A stretch of DNA of 64,000 bases from Dipodascopsis uninucleata var. uninucleata (GCA_030568195.1 JAJLTO010000005.1:62001-126000), one strand, 5' to 3'. Positions 19,578 through 32,181 are shown, numbered from the stretch's first letter. Numbers and translations: made by a program. Notes: generated by a model not told the origin, from the sequence alone.

Positions 19578-20052
19578 ATTTTCTAAAAAAAATTGTTATG
19601 AAAACATGAAAATTTAAAAAAAAATTTTGTTTGGTGTGGTGCTTTTTTAGATGATGGAGGTATACAAAGAACAAAAGTTTTGATTTTTTTTAGTGTTTTC
19701 GATGATTTCTAAGTGACTAGGAGGATAACATTCATATCACTACTATTAGAATAATAATAAAAATTGAATATTAAGAAGGTAAATGGGGTTTTTTTAAATA
19801 TTATTTTAAAAATTAATCAGGGTACAATGATTGAAGTCTTAGGGATATATTTTATCTTATCATTATTAGTGTTTCGTTTCTTGCAATATTATTGTTTTTA
19901 AATAATATCTGTTGGCCTGACGTAGACTTGTAAATAAATATTCTTTCTCGAAATGCTTAGTGAACTGAAGTATTAATAGTCTATTAAGAGTCATCTTAAA
20001 AAGAAGTTGGGCCGCAATGAGTTCAAGTTCAAGATAAGAAAGATGTCAATAA
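19578..20052. other. Convergent 3' intergenic region
   Basis: A very A/T-rich 475-base interval between the convergent bZIP and G-patch genes, with several A and T runs suited to 3' end formation. No ORF is seen. Confidence 0.6.
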
Positions 20053-22215
20053 TCATGAATCATCATCACTATCATCACCAAAAACTGATTTGAATAGTTC
20101 ATCAGGCGCTTTTTGCTTTTCCAATACTGGATTTGTTTCAGGATCAATCGAAGGACCTTCGAAGGTATCCTGAATACTGACATCGAGGTTTGCGTCTTTG
20201 ACTATTTCAGCTAATTTCTCGCGCGAGAAAAGTTCTTTCGTTGAGTTAGCATTGCTAGAATTAGAGCCCCCAGTTAAATTCGATGTTGAAGCTGAAATCT
20301 CTTTGACGTTTAATGCATGCTGATCAATTGATGACTGTAGATCTGTAACATCCAGAGGGGGGCGAACGCCAAATCGCTTACACAATAGTCTCGACGGTGT
20401 AAAAGCGGTGACAGTCCTTGTAAGCGGGCCATACATTCCAAGTCTAGCTGCTTTAACATGTTCAGCTTCCGTACTTGAGAGCAAGATAGAAGAAGACTGT
20501 GGTTCGTCCAGCGACCTTGACGTAGTGAACCTATCAGCCATCATGCCAGATAATGGACCAAATAAGTTTGCAGCGCGGCTAAATTCACGTAGTTCCCTAA
20601 GCCAGTCTTCAGTCTTTCCTTCCCAGTCAGTATCTCGAAATCTAACGACATCCGATATCTGTCGTTTTCCTGCTTGTGACTCCAGATATATCCTATACCT
20701 TTTTCTCTTGGCAGGAGAGTCGGAATACGGTACAAAGGTCGATGAGTTAGGATTGTTTGCTGTCTCCAGAGCCCCTTGGGCACGTTCTATAGCCAGACTG
20801 GGTATGAGATCCAAAGCAGCTTGAGGAGCTGTATTTGCAGCAGCAAATGCTTCTGCTTTAGCAGGTGGTAGGTTTTTATTACCTGTGAGATTTACTATCT
20901 TGTCTCTCTGTGCAGTTGTAAGATAGTCGAAAATAGACTTTCCAGGTAGAGGAGTTTCTCCTAGCATGTCACCTCGCTCTCGCGCAGAGAGTATCTTTCG
21001 AGACTGCCGTTTCTCAACTTCCTTATTGTCTGAAACAAATTTTGCTTTTTCATCCTGCGATACAATGTATTTCGGATCTCGTCCTATCAAAATCCCGGGA
21101 ATATAATCTTCAGGAACTTCTGGCGGGGTATACTTCTTCGTAATGCTAGTCATATCCATAGAATCAGAAAGTTCAAACCCCTCTAAAGGCACGCGTCCAT
21201 CCTGGCAGAGCCGTGAATTCGACTTTTTCGCACTATTTGATCCCAAAAATACATGTGGCCGAACACCTGGCGCCACAATGCGATACTTAGCCTTCTTCTC
21301 CGCTGATAACCTTGTTTTACCAGTGCTTGGCCTAATCAGAAGCTCATATGTATCATCTTCTTCTTCAAGCCCGAGAGCTTTATCATCGTCGTCATCATCG
21401 TCATTTAATACTCCTACTCCTATGCCACTTCTATGCTTGGATTTCCGTGATCTCGAAATTGTAGATGGTGCTAGCAGTTTTGGTGACTGTTTCAGACCAA
21501 CATCTTGATTATGATAGCCAAGACCATGTAAAGAAGTTTTAGGAACAAATTGTAGTAGTATCGCCGCGGATTTCAGAGGAGGAGCCATGACCTTTCGCCC
21601 TTCTATCAATCGCTCACGCACGGGGCCAATGCCAAATCCATCGCGCCAGCCGATCTTACGCAGAAGAATATAACCCATGGAAGTATCTTTCTTTTTTGAC
21701 CCCAGCAACAAATCGATGCCTGACCTTCCGGGACTATCGACCGCACCTGAAAAGCTTGATTGATTTGATTCTATAGTTTCCGATTCTCTAATATCCGCCA
21801 GATCCTCTTCGTCCATGAAATCTTCAGGTCTGAATGTTTGTGGTTTTGCACGATCCGATCTGCTCGATCTGAATGATTTTGGTGTCCATCCTATAAATTA
21901 GGCCACTGGTTAGAGAAAACTACTTAGTATCATCGATATACTATTTAGATAATAACCTTCCATAACTACAGACTAATCCTTTCATCCATGAGTAATTCAG
22001 AACCTTTTACCTTCTTTTGAGCCGACTGTATTGAAATATCCTGCGGAGAATCCGCCAGTGAATGCGCCGTGAAAGCGCTTGCGACCACGCTCATCGCGAG
22101 CTTCCTGTTTCCATACAGGTACAAATTCGCCTTTATCGGCACCTGCTGCCGCTATAGGCGTACCTAGAACACCTTCCCAACCTTCCGTCCTGTCAAACCG
22201 CCTTTTTCTGTTCAT
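20053..22215 (-). CDS. G-patch protein, GPATCH1-like splicing-associated factor; 2 exons
   Basis: Exons complement(22011-22215) and complement(20053-21890) give 680 residues. The 120-base intron has donor GTAAAA, a CTAAC branch and acceptor TTTATAG; it splits the Gly codon of KEG-WTP. The N-terminus carries the block [18 protein letters not shown] then WTPKSF and FMDEEDLAD, which I know from human GPATCH1 and its fungal orthologues. A G-patch lies at about 140-156 ([17 protein letters not shown]), which normally binds and stimulates a DEAH helicase. Later comes a conserved [16 protein letters not shown] segment (about 465-480). GPATCH1-type proteins associate with late spliceosomes. The gene is divergent from the Kin1 gene. 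Confidence 0.88.
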
Positions 22216-22542
22216 TATGCAGGACTCATCGATATTTTTAGTTTGTTTTTAAGCCTGCAACAATAATGTCTATCTGTTGTGTTGTTCATTCATTAAAGTA
22301 CCGCTCTGTAAGTGCATAAAAATAGAATGACGGGTGACACTTCTCACACCGCCGGGTAACCTTTCATAATGTGTAGCAGGAAATCAGATCCTTGTTCCAA
22401 ATGGCAATACCGCAGGCAGAAAGGCATTATAAGCAACCTAGGACTAAAAGCAGATTTCTAGTCATCGCTCGATAAAAGATTGCAATAGCTTGAGTAGAAG
22501 TGATCGAGCTAATTAAAGCAGTATCGCAGACAGAGAGGTGTA
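22216..22542. other. Divergent promoter region
   Basis: These 327 bases separate the start codons of the G-patch gene (-) and the Kin1-like gene (+) and must hold both promoters. No ORF or named motif is clear. Confidence 0.55.
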
Positions 22543-25334
22543 ATGGGGCCCCCGTCAGCTACGGCGACGATGGAAGGGGCAGGATCGTTCCAACCTGCGT
22601 CAGCATCACCGATTCCTGCACCTACTCACACGCAGGTACCGCCTCCACTGCATCGTAATCATACGACGACTAAAAGGAAGTCATTAGGCGACTGGGATTT
22701 ACTCAAAACTATAGGTGCTGGTTCGATGGGAAAAGTCAAGCTGGCGCGTCACCGACGAACTGGAGAATTGGCAGCTGTGAAAATTATACCTCGATATGTG
22801 CCTGAGGGTCAGATGATTCATCACCATCGGCGCAACTCAGTAGTGAATAAAGGCGATGGTCGGCTGAACAGTGGTGTAAGTGCAGTACGTGATCGAGATG
22901 TAAAAAATGGTGCTGGAACTGCTGGTGCTGGTAATGGAGGAGGAGCACCAGCAAACACGGCAGAAGCACGACAGGGAGGCGGAAGAAATAAATCCTCATC
23001 AGATGAATCAAAAGAAATCAGAACCATCAGAGAAGCGGCTATAGTTTCGCTATTAGATCATCGATATATTTGTGGAGTCCGTGAAGTCATGGTTATGACT
23101 CATCACTATTACATGATTATGGAATATGTGAACGGTGGGCAGATGCTTGACTATATTATTTCTCATGGACGCCTAAAGGAAAAGCAAGCTCGAAAATTTG
23201 CTCGACAGATTGCTTCGGCCCTTGACTATTGCCACCATAATTCAGTTGTTCATCGTGACCTCAAAATCGAAAATATCTTGATTGCTAAGTCTGGTGATAT
23301 CAAGATTATTGATTTTGGTCTCTCTAACATATACTCACCACGATCTCTGTTGCATACATTTTGTGGATCATTGTATTTTGCGGCGCCTGAGTTGCTAAAT
23401 GCAAAGCAATATATAGGTCCAGAGGTAGATATATGGAGCTTTGGAATCGTTCTTTATGTCCTCGCATGTGGCAAGGTGCCATTTGACGACCAAAGTATGC
23501 CAGCGCTACACGCAAAGATCAAACGTGGCCACGTTGAGTATCCAAGCTGGTTATCTACGGGCAAGTTTCTTAAAAATTCCCAAAAAGGATTTATTTGCTG
23601 GTTTTTATATCTGAATGTTTGTCTAATATTTTTCTTGATCTAGAATGCAAAAATTTGTTATCACGGATGTTGGTAGTCGATCCGAAGGCTCGTGCTACTC
23701 TTCCAGAGATCATTAATCACCCTTGGATGCTTAAAGGTTACGATGGCCCTCAGAATTCGTATATCCCTCTACGAAAGCCGTTGACTCTTCCTCTAGATAT
23801 GGAGGTTATCAAGGGTATGCACGGCTTTGAGTTTGGAACAGATGAGGAGATCTTGGCGGACTTGACGGCTATTATTGAATCACCGGAATACCAAGCTGCT
23901 AGTTTGGCGTGGTATAGAAATGAAACCTACAACCAAACGGTGCATAATCACTTTAGTGGTATTAGCTCTTTGTTTGATTCGTCGAATTCTAACGCAGCTT
24001 CTGTTCATTCTGGTTCAACGAAGAAGCGTTCCGCATTCCCTTTTGATTTTTATAAGCGAAGACAATCAAATGCTTCTTCATCCTCATCACAGGAAACGCT
24101 AACTGACATTACGAATGGAAAGCTTCCTGACCCTACGAATGCCTACCATCCCCTAACGTCTATCTACTACTTGGCTAGAGAGAAGCAAGAGCGCATGCGT
24201 CGTCGTCCTACTCTAGAAGCTCCAAATATCGTGCCTCGAGCAATAGCTACTGCGGGCGGTACTACCATTGGTCCTGCTTATGAAGCAATAACGTCACCGC
24301 CAGCTACGGCACCAAATCCAACTTATTATAGTAGCTCAGCTCCTGCATCGGCAGTTCCTACTACGAATCTCCCTGTACCGGTTCCAAAGAATAGTAATGT
24401 GCCCCAAATTCCAAGTAGTGCGGCCTTTACTACTGAAAAAGTTGCGGCTGGTAGTAATCAATTGGAAGTGCCAGTAATACCAATGCCAGAGACAGCTCAT
24501 ACTCACGCTTTTCCTATTCGCAATATTTTCCCGGGACGGTCCCGCAGTGTTAATCATGGCCATAGTGGATATATGCGCGAACGTTCTGGCTCTAACTTAT
24601 CCGGCTCTCCGACAGAACCAGTTACCCCTATTGTCACTGCTCCTAAGTCACAATCTTCACATCATAGCAGGCCCTCTACTAGTACAGATACTGGTGCAGT
24701 TTTAGAATTACCTCCGATGCCTATTGAGATGGAGGCTGATGAAAACGGACGCATTCAAGTTGGTGATAGTAAGAGTAGTGAATACACTTCGCAGTCACAA
24801 TCATCAACAGCTAGCAGTGGACGTCGTGATGGTATATCGCTTGGGAGTCTTCTACGACGTATTTCTACTCGTCGTGGACATCGATCAGGAAATACCAATG
24901 TTGCGGGTACAGTCATACCGCCTCTCTCTACAAACATTGTCAACCCAAGTTCAAATCATCAACCTCCTCCTTCACCGTCTGCGTTCAGTCCTGCTTCGGC
25001 ATCGTTTGAAGATGACAGAGTTCGTCGTGCATCAGCAGATATGCGGGATCTGGCTAACGACTCAATATTGGCATCTCCTGACACGCCAATAACTCCTCAA
25101 TATTCTGTTACTTTTAATGACCGGGTCCCTGATAACATACATCGGCATATGGGCAATGCACAAAACTCGTCAACTGCAAATTCAACAGGTCAACAGTCAT
25201 CTAGCAATCAAAATCATTCTGGAGCACCTCAGAGTTTTATTAGATTTGAACGATTGTTTTCGCGTGCTTCGAATTTCGGTCGGTCTACTTCCATATCTGA
25301 AGGGACATATAACAGACGTATTAGTCGAGTATAG
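22543..25334 (+). CDS. kin1: Kin1/MARK (PAR-1) family polarity kinase; 2 exons with GC-AG intron
   Basis: Exons 22543-23560 and 23644-25334 give 902 residues. The kinase domain spans about 51-370: IGAGSMGK loop, Lys80 in [14 protein letters not shown] (237-244), DFG (257-259), activation loop Thr272 in [18 protein letters not shown] 70-residue Gly/Ala-rich insertion follows the lysine strand, as in Kin1. After the splice comes the Kin1-specific tail with [12 protein letters not shown] and [20 protein letters not shown]. The intron (23561-23643, 83 bases) has donor GCAAGT and acceptor ATCTAG; only this junction restores T-E-C-K-N-L-L. Kin1 kinases act at the cell cortex in polarity, exocytosis and septation. 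The C-terminal 550 residues are disordered, and no KA1 domain is visible before the stop. Confidence 0.9.
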
Positions 25335-27100
25335 ATATGAGAAACATGAATTTAGCTTGAAATCTATTTATACTTTTGAATTAGTCCTATATCACATGCT
25401 TTTAGTAATATTGGTATAAGTATCATCTGTAATTAGTCTGGTCGGTGTGGTGTTTTATTCTTTTTTCAATTTCTTTCCATTTTTTTTCTTTTATACATTT
25501 CTTTCTCTGCTATATTAGATGTTAATACGTCTATATTACACTAGTTACACTATTTTATTCATTGTATTGTCTGGTTTAATATATTGAGATGGTCACTTCA
25601 GTTTTACAGCAGTACTCTGTTAATCACTTTCACTACCAGAGTTTCATTTGAAGTTGTGATAGTTATACAAAATCATATTACATTTTATACGGTCGTTCGT
25701 TTCCTATTTGTCAATATCATTATATTATTTTAGATGAGATCACTTTTAAGATTAATGTTTTTATGTCTTTGGTGAACGTCTATTGGTATAGCAGATGCTA
25801 ATTATCAACTAATGGCGAAACATGCATGCGGGATATTTTTGCAAAGCAAGCGAATTATGTTATTTATTAACTAATATATTATCTAAATACTTTCTTTGTT
25901 TCTATCGTCTATTATTTTGCATATATTTGTTGCCAAATAAGAACAATGATAATTTCTAACTTTGTAATTCCAATGAAATTTATCAGTTTAGATTACTGAC
26001 ACACTCCAGTCTCTCAATGGTTGTCATGTTTACCATTTATACAAGTATGACAAGCCTAGTTGTATAAAATCCAAAGCGGTGTACTATATATCAGGATGAG
26101 CTTAACGACAACAGTTAGAAACTCGTTGTAGTAGTTAATATATTTGTACAAAATAGTTTTAACTGGCTGAATTTATAAATGTTTTTCAGCATACCAAATG
26201 CAGTTCTTATTCTTTTTCTTATTATATTTACAGATTAGTAAGAGGAGCTCAGATATAACGAGTACTGCAAGAATTAGAACCTGCATGTTTCCTGAAAGAG
26301 TGGAATAAACAATCATAATATTACATAGTGGTAAATCCTCTGTCATAATTTCTTTCTCTTTCATTTATTTTTATCTATGGTAATTTTAGTTCTGATAGAT
26401 TCCAACGTTTTGCTTCTAAAATACATGTACTTATTTTAACTCGACGATTATAGCAGTTTGATATGGCTGCCTGTTTGGATAAGTATAACATCAACCACAT
26501 AAACCAACTCACTGCTCATTTATGATATTCCAAGACAAGAGGAGAGAAAGAAATTAAATAGGCTATAAAGCAGACCAAATAAACAGATTCCATGTCCTAT
26601 CTATTCAGAATATGTACAAAATTGAAATGATATAAACCACACAAAAATCATCGGAAGTAAATATGACACAAACACAAACAATTATATAATTATAGAAGTT
26701 ACAAATATCATACATCAGAAATTTGTCTTTCTCCTGGTACATGAACAGCAGTTAGTTTTACACCATTATCATCCTGCATCAAAAATGAGAAATAAAAGAA
26801 GAAATATAGTTAAATGCATAAAGAGAAGGAATCTGGAGCTTTTGTTTAACTCCGTTTTCCTATTAGGACACCCATCGTACATTTGCAAATATCTATGCAA
26901 TAGCGGTATGCGTATATAATTAGTACAAATAACATATATGTCTTTTATGTGTCTTAATATGTGCATGTACATCTGTGTTTCACAAATACTTAAAAAAGTC
27001 GTAAGAAATACACGACTGTTGGTCATAAGCCTGTTTCTTCTTCTCTCTTTCATAAGCTGCTTCACGTTCACAGAACAAAAATCATCATGAATGACTATCG
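25335..27100. other. Convergent intergenic region; possible small spliced gene on minus strand
   Basis: This AT-rich gap of about 1.8 kb lies between the ends of the Kin1 and Caf40 genes. There is no firm gene. Protein-like exon pieces bounded by splice-like sequences on the minus strand (26173-27053) are described under findings. Confidence 0.45.
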
Positions 27101-28141
27101 TTAATCGTAGTTATCTGCGAGATTAACTAATAGCTGCGCAAGGCATCTTTTTGTTGTAGCATCATCACGAAGAGCATGACTGAAAGTGGCGTCTCGCAAC
27201 GGCTCCGGAAGACACTGACGAAGGGCTTCTCGGGCACGAGGATTATCACTCAATCGCAGGTAGCAACGCACTACATGTTTGAGTAACCTAACAGTCTGTT
27301 GTTCCACCAATTGAGAAACCATATTTCCAAGAACAGTACCCACGGCATAAAAGCGTTCATATGTCTGGCAGATGTAAGCCAGTCCCATGTCGTCGAGAAG
27401 GATTTTTTGAACAATAAAAATTGCAACTGTTTTGGACAGCTCAGAACCAGACTCCATAATTCGGAGGCATAATGGAATGATTTCAGTGGAAAGCAAAAAA
27501 TTGATCACATCAGGTGAGTCATTCTTGACTAAGGCCCCGATCACGCCCAAACTAGTAAGGCGAAGGTATTCAAAAGGCCGCGTTTTGGATGTGGTGTTCA
27601 AAAAAGGATAAAGAAACAGAGGAATATGAGCGTTTAGAAATAGCGTTCGTGTCTCATTATGCGATGCAACACATTGAAGAAGAGCCAAAGCATTACATAC
27701 TCTGTTTGAGGCAGTTGAAGTAAGTGTCGGAGGAGAAAGTGCTGGATATACACACACTATTTCTTGAAGCAACATCGCCATCACCCCATGTGAGTGCCAT
27801 AAGATCAATGCAAGATCGTCGAACTGCTCTCTCTTCTTCGATAGCTCCAAAAGCGCCTGTTCTCTCGATGGTCCTTGCATAAGTTCCAAGATCCAGGCAA
27901 AAATCTTCGACTCATCTTCAACATTTGCCGCACTTACTGCTCCATTACTGCTAGCTCCTCCACCGCTCACCCGCGTTTGCTGGAGCTGAGCTTGAAATTG
28001 CTGCTGTTGCTGCTGTTGTTGCTGCTGTTGTTGCTGCTGTTGTTGCTGCTGTTGCTGCTGTTGCTGCTGTTGCTGCTGTTGTTGTTGTAACTGTTGATTC
28101 TGCAACTGAGGCCCCATTTGCGATGCCATTATTTGCGACAT
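27101..28141 (-). CDS. caf40: CCR4-NOT subunit Caf40/Rcd1 (CNOT9) with long polyQ
   Basis: This single-exon, 346-residue protein has the armadillo-type Rcd1 domain at about 75-340. Family landmarks are [68 protein letters not shown] and [15 protein letters not shown]. Caf40 is the module of the CCR4-NOT deadenylase complex that docks regulators and translational repressors, and in fission yeast Rcd1 is needed for nitrogen-starvation differentiation. The N-terminus carries a near-pure glutamine run of 30 residues encoded by mixed CAG and CAA. The long leucine-repeat frame on the other strand is only its shadow. The gene is divergent from the DDT/PHD gene. Confidence 0.95.
   Translation of the reverse strand: MSQIMASQMGPQLQNQQLQQQQQQQQQQQQQQQQQQQQQQQQQQQQQQFQAQLQQTRVSGGGASSNGAVSAANVEDESKIFAWILELMQGPSREQALLELSKKREQFDDLALILWHSHGVMAMLLQEIVCVYPALSPPTLTSTASNRVCNALALLQCVASHNETRTLFLNAHIPLFLYPFLNTTSKTRPFEYLRLTSLGVIGALVKNDSPDVINFLLSTEIIPLCLRIMESGSELSKTVAIFIVQKILLDDMGLAYICQTYERFYAVGTVLGNMVSQLVEQQTVRLLKHVVRCYLRLSDNPRAREALRQCLPEPLRDATFSHALRDDATTKRCLAQLLVNLADNYD
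27998..28087 (-). repeat. CAG/CAA trinucleotide tract coding for 30 Gln
   Basis: Thirty consecutive glutamine codons, irregularly alternating CAG and CAA on the minus strand, lie in the Caf40 N-terminus. The mixture suggests selection for polyQ rather than a fresh pure-repeat expansion. Confidence 0.9.
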
Positions 28142-28757
28142 TTCACCGCTAATGTATAATATTTGGCTGCTTTGTTCGTGGGTTGCTTCGTTTCTATCTT
28201 GTATTATGAACTTGCCTGCGTTCTCTGTATCTTATGTGACTTCCTAGTACCCAATTATTCCACTATTTATCTAAATTCTTTCTTTTGTTGCTCTCCACTA
28301 TTAAAAATATTTTCACAAACTCTGATAAGACCTTGATCGCCTTTTTATCCCAGTCTTTTTTTAGTTTTCGATCTCGACCACAGTACAAATCAACGGATGA
28401 AAATCGTCTTTCATGAAGATGGAGTAGAAGAATGGCCATATTTGTCACGTGATGAGGGTTGGTGTTTTTATGGACTATTAAGTGTGCGAAGTTGATATAT
28501 GGAAAGAACTCGAGAAATCGACAAGACGTACACTTACGGTGGAACAAGAGAGAAACAAGAGACAGGTAAGAGACGTCTATATATATATATATATATATCA
28601 TATTTATGAGCTAATAACTCATTTTATGATTATATTAGAAAGTAGCGGGTGAGAATTTGAAGTAGATAGACAGTTGTTCTGGCAAGCTAAACGGAGGTAG
28701 AAACGCGGTGAAGAACATAGACAGACAGATCCTGCTAGATAACAAATCACAGAGCTT
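28142..28757. other. Divergent promoter region
   Basis: These 616 bases separate the start codons of Caf40 (-) and the DDT/PHD gene (+). They include a (TA)n run at 28578-28598. A 112-codon minus-strand frame at 28263-28601 starts inside that run and matches nothing. Confidence 0.55.
28578..28598. repeat. (TA)n microsatellite
   Basis: An uninterrupted TA run of 21 bases in the divergent promoter. Confidence 0.85.
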
Positions 28758-31700
28758 ATGAACAGCCAGGAGTTAAATAACAATGGGCCGGTCAAGATGG
28801 GGCCGGTCGATATCGCAGTTGCACAACTGACACCTGCTGATGCAGTAGACGATCCGGAGGTGCGCGAGAAGATCTTACAGATCCGAAGCATGTGGCAGTT
28901 CAGCGCGATGTTTCAATGGATTTTCATGTTCAAAGGAGTAGTTGGTATGGAAAATGAAGACGTTGACATTGAAGTAAGTGCTTAATTTTTTTATTGATGA
29001 TGTTATGCGCTGTCGAAGTGTCATAGAATTTGTTTTGAAGAGGATGTTTGGATGTTTGGAAGGGTGACGACGGACTCGAGTATAAATAACGATGACTGTG
29101 ACATCGGAGGAAATGACTCGGATCCTTTAAGTACGGAGAAATGAATATCTGTCTACTTAATTTTTTTTTTTTGAATTGTTACTGCTCAAGCGGAAGGATA
29201 TAGGAAGATACGATTGTTGTGAATTATACTAGAGAATTACTAACACAGTTCACCAAAGGTTATCGAAAAGGAGCTTTTAGGATTACTACCTGTCTCTCTT
29301 GTAGACAAGATTCGACTAAGCTTACTACAAGGTGTTGTAAATCAGAGGAATTTAGTGTATGTGGCTGGTAATTATTCTGCTTTACCAAGTGAAATATATT
29401 TCTCGAAGCTAATATGTTTTATATAGGCTGGATCAATTCGATGAATTTGCGCGGAAGCAATATCGACTGAAGTTGCCAGAATCCGAATGTCCTCTCGGCG
29501 ATGAGGACAACATGGTGCCATATGAGGACCTCGATGTCATTGACAAGATCAAAATTCTCTATCGATTATGCGAATTGCAGATGGCCAATGCTGAGAGGTT
29601 CCGTGAAAGAATGGGCAATCTAAAGGAAGCCGAAGAGATGACCTGGCGAGTCGATCCTGTGGGCTGGGATTCCGAAGGAAAGGTTTATTATCTTCTCGAT
29701 GATAATAGGCTTTATTCAAGATACGATCCTCCAGAAGAACTAAAGAAAAGCTCCAAAAAGAAGAAAAGGAGGTCATCCGCTTGGTCTTCTGGCCCTACAC
29801 GTCGATCTAAGCGCAGGCGAACGACAGATGGTTCATTATTTGACGATCAAGAAGAACAGGATGATCTTTCGCTGCAACAGGATTCTCAAGAATCCATTCT
29901 CACGCGACAAGCTTATTCATCTATGGATCAAGATTCTGTGTGGACTTGTGTTTGTGCAAATTATGCTGAGTGGACCACTTTCGTGAAGGAACTAACAGCC
30001 ATTACTAAGGACAAGACGAAGCTCTCAGAGCGAGACTTCCTTCAGTTTGTGAAGAAAGAAATCATGCCTGTGATTGAGTCTATTGAACAGGAACGTGTGA
30101 AAGATGAAGAGAATAAACTCAAAGAGATAGAAAAATTACGGATATATGAGAGCAGAAAGCGATCTAGCCGTATAGAGAGTTTGGCAGATCGCAAGAAGCA
30201 TGAAGAAGAAATTATAGCCGAAAGAGAAAGGAAAGAACAAGAACGTCAGCGCCAAAAAGCAGAACACAAGAAGCGTTTACAACTTGAACGTGAGCGCGAC
30301 GTTCGCCTGCATAATCGTGATATCCGCCTTGAGAGCGAGGCGCGTAAGCGTGAGGCTGCAGAAGCGAAGAAAGCAGCGTCTAAGGCCGCTAAACTTGCTG
30401 CCCTACAATCCAAGACAATTGACGAATCTAGTGCAAATGAAATGACACCAACATCTAACATAACTAATAATGAAATAGCGGACAAGAGAGCAATAACGCC
30501 TAATCCTTCCAGCTCTCCGGCTATTAAGGAACTGTCAGAATCCCCGGTACCGTCGCGAACTGATCATACAGAGTCTGCAGAGGCTGAAGCTCCTGCCCGA
30601 CGCTCAACTCGGCATGTTGAGCGCCAGCAACGAGAAGAAAAAGAACGCCTAGAGCGTCAGAAGCAAGCTCTGCAGACTCAACAATCGCAACAGATTATTA
30701 GTATAGCCGCACAGAAGGACGCAAAGTCAGCTCCACAGAACTGGTATTTCGATTGTGTCTGTGGCATATATGGAGATAATTATGATGATGGCGAACTCTC
30801 CGTATGCTGTGGAAAGTGCGATATCTGGATGCATGTATCCTGCTTAGCGCCTGATGAATTAAGACGTTTTGAGCGAAGTGTTGAATCCCAGCAGCTTAGA
30901 GAGGAAATGGAAGAAAAAAAGGAGCGGCGCGAGAGGAAGCGCTTAGCTCGTGAGCACTCTGAAGAAAAACTAAAATACTCTAGCACCACTTCAAACCAGG
31001 GTAGAAAGAGTGAAACTAGAAGTGAGAGCGGAAAAGTAAAAGTTGAAGATGGCGATGATGGCGAAACGGATCTTGATGAGCATGATAGAGATTCAGCGGA
31101 AGCCAAAAACGCTGATGAGAAGGCGAATGAAGATAATAAACGCGAGAAAATCGAAGATGAAGATGAAGATGAAGAAAACGAAATAGTGGAAATTGAAGAA
31201 GTTGAATTCATCTGCTCTCGATGCGTGCGGCTAGAAAAGGAGCGAAAGAGGGAGATCGAGTTAGAGCGCAAGAGAGAGAATGATCGTCGTCGCAGGCTCG
31301 AACGAGAACGACGAAAGGAGGAAGAGCGCAGACGTCACTTAGAAGAAGAAAAACTACAGATGTTGCATCAGCAACAACAACAACATAGTGGTCCAGGTTC
31401 AATTACAGTATCGGCGGCAGCTGAGTCTAGTAGAGCAGGTAGACCAGATGATGTATATCCTACTACTACTGTAACGACTTCGTCTCAAGTACTACAATCT
31501 CCTCTTGAGAAGCAACCTTCTGGTCAATCTGCTCTAACATTACAAAACCTCTCTGGTACATACAATACTTCTTCTCCTCAACTGACGTCGTCGAAGTCAT
31601 CACTGCCAATGGCTTCTAATATGTCACAGATGAACACAATCTCAAGTATTACTCCATCTAAGCAACGACCTCAGGATAAAGGGTCATTGATTCCTTCAGG

Positions 31701-32181
31701 ATCTGCTTCTAGTTCTACTGCACAATTAAGTGGACCTTTGCGTCAAACTTCAACAGATCCAATCGCACCTCTCGGTCAGGGCCATTACCAAATGTCTCCG
31801 CAACAGTCTCCACAACATATACCTTCTATACATAGCCAGGTGCTGAACGGACGGTATGGAGTGTTTCATCAGCCTGATGGACATACACCCGGTATTAATA
31901 TATCATCTGCCATAACGTCGCGTCAGTTTCATTCGCCGCCAAGTGACTCTCCCAGTAATTACTCACATTCATCGGAGATTCCCCAGCTGTCAAGGGCTGC
32001 TCCTCATCCTATACAAAACCAGGTAATGCAACCTAGTCCACAGGAAATCGGATCGACGCAACACTCCCAGTCTCGATCACCTGTTCAAATGCAGACTGAG
32101 GCGAGAGGATCTGATGAAAAGTCAGAGAAAGAGAACGGACTAAACATCCTAGCTGATGCAATGTCATCGATAGTTAATTAG
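28758..32181 (+). CDS. DDT-like/PHD-finger chromatin protein; 3 exons
   Basis: Exons 28758-28973, 29259-29356 and 29427-32181 give 1022 residues. Introns are 285 and 70 bases (donors GTAAGT, GTATGT; branches TACTAAC, CTAAT). The first 110 residues (MWQFSAMFQWIFMF, then ...VDIE-VIEKELLGLLP, LVDKIRLSLLQ, FARKQYR) resemble the DDT domain of chromatin-remodelling cofactors such as RSF1/CECR2-type proteins. A WHIM-like segment follows (MTWRVDPVGWDSEGKVYYLLDDNRLY), then charged coiled coil. A PHD finger occupies about 547-705: CVC, CCGKC, HVSC and CSRC; its last two halves are separated by 123 residues. The C-terminus is Ser/Gln-rich. It likely reads histone tails in a remodelling complex; the exact orthologue is not known to me. 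Confidence 0.8.

Noticed and set aside
27875-28090. Plus-strand frame ending in a long leucine run
   Set aside because: It is the opposite-strand reading of the CAG/CAA polyglutamine tract in Caf40.
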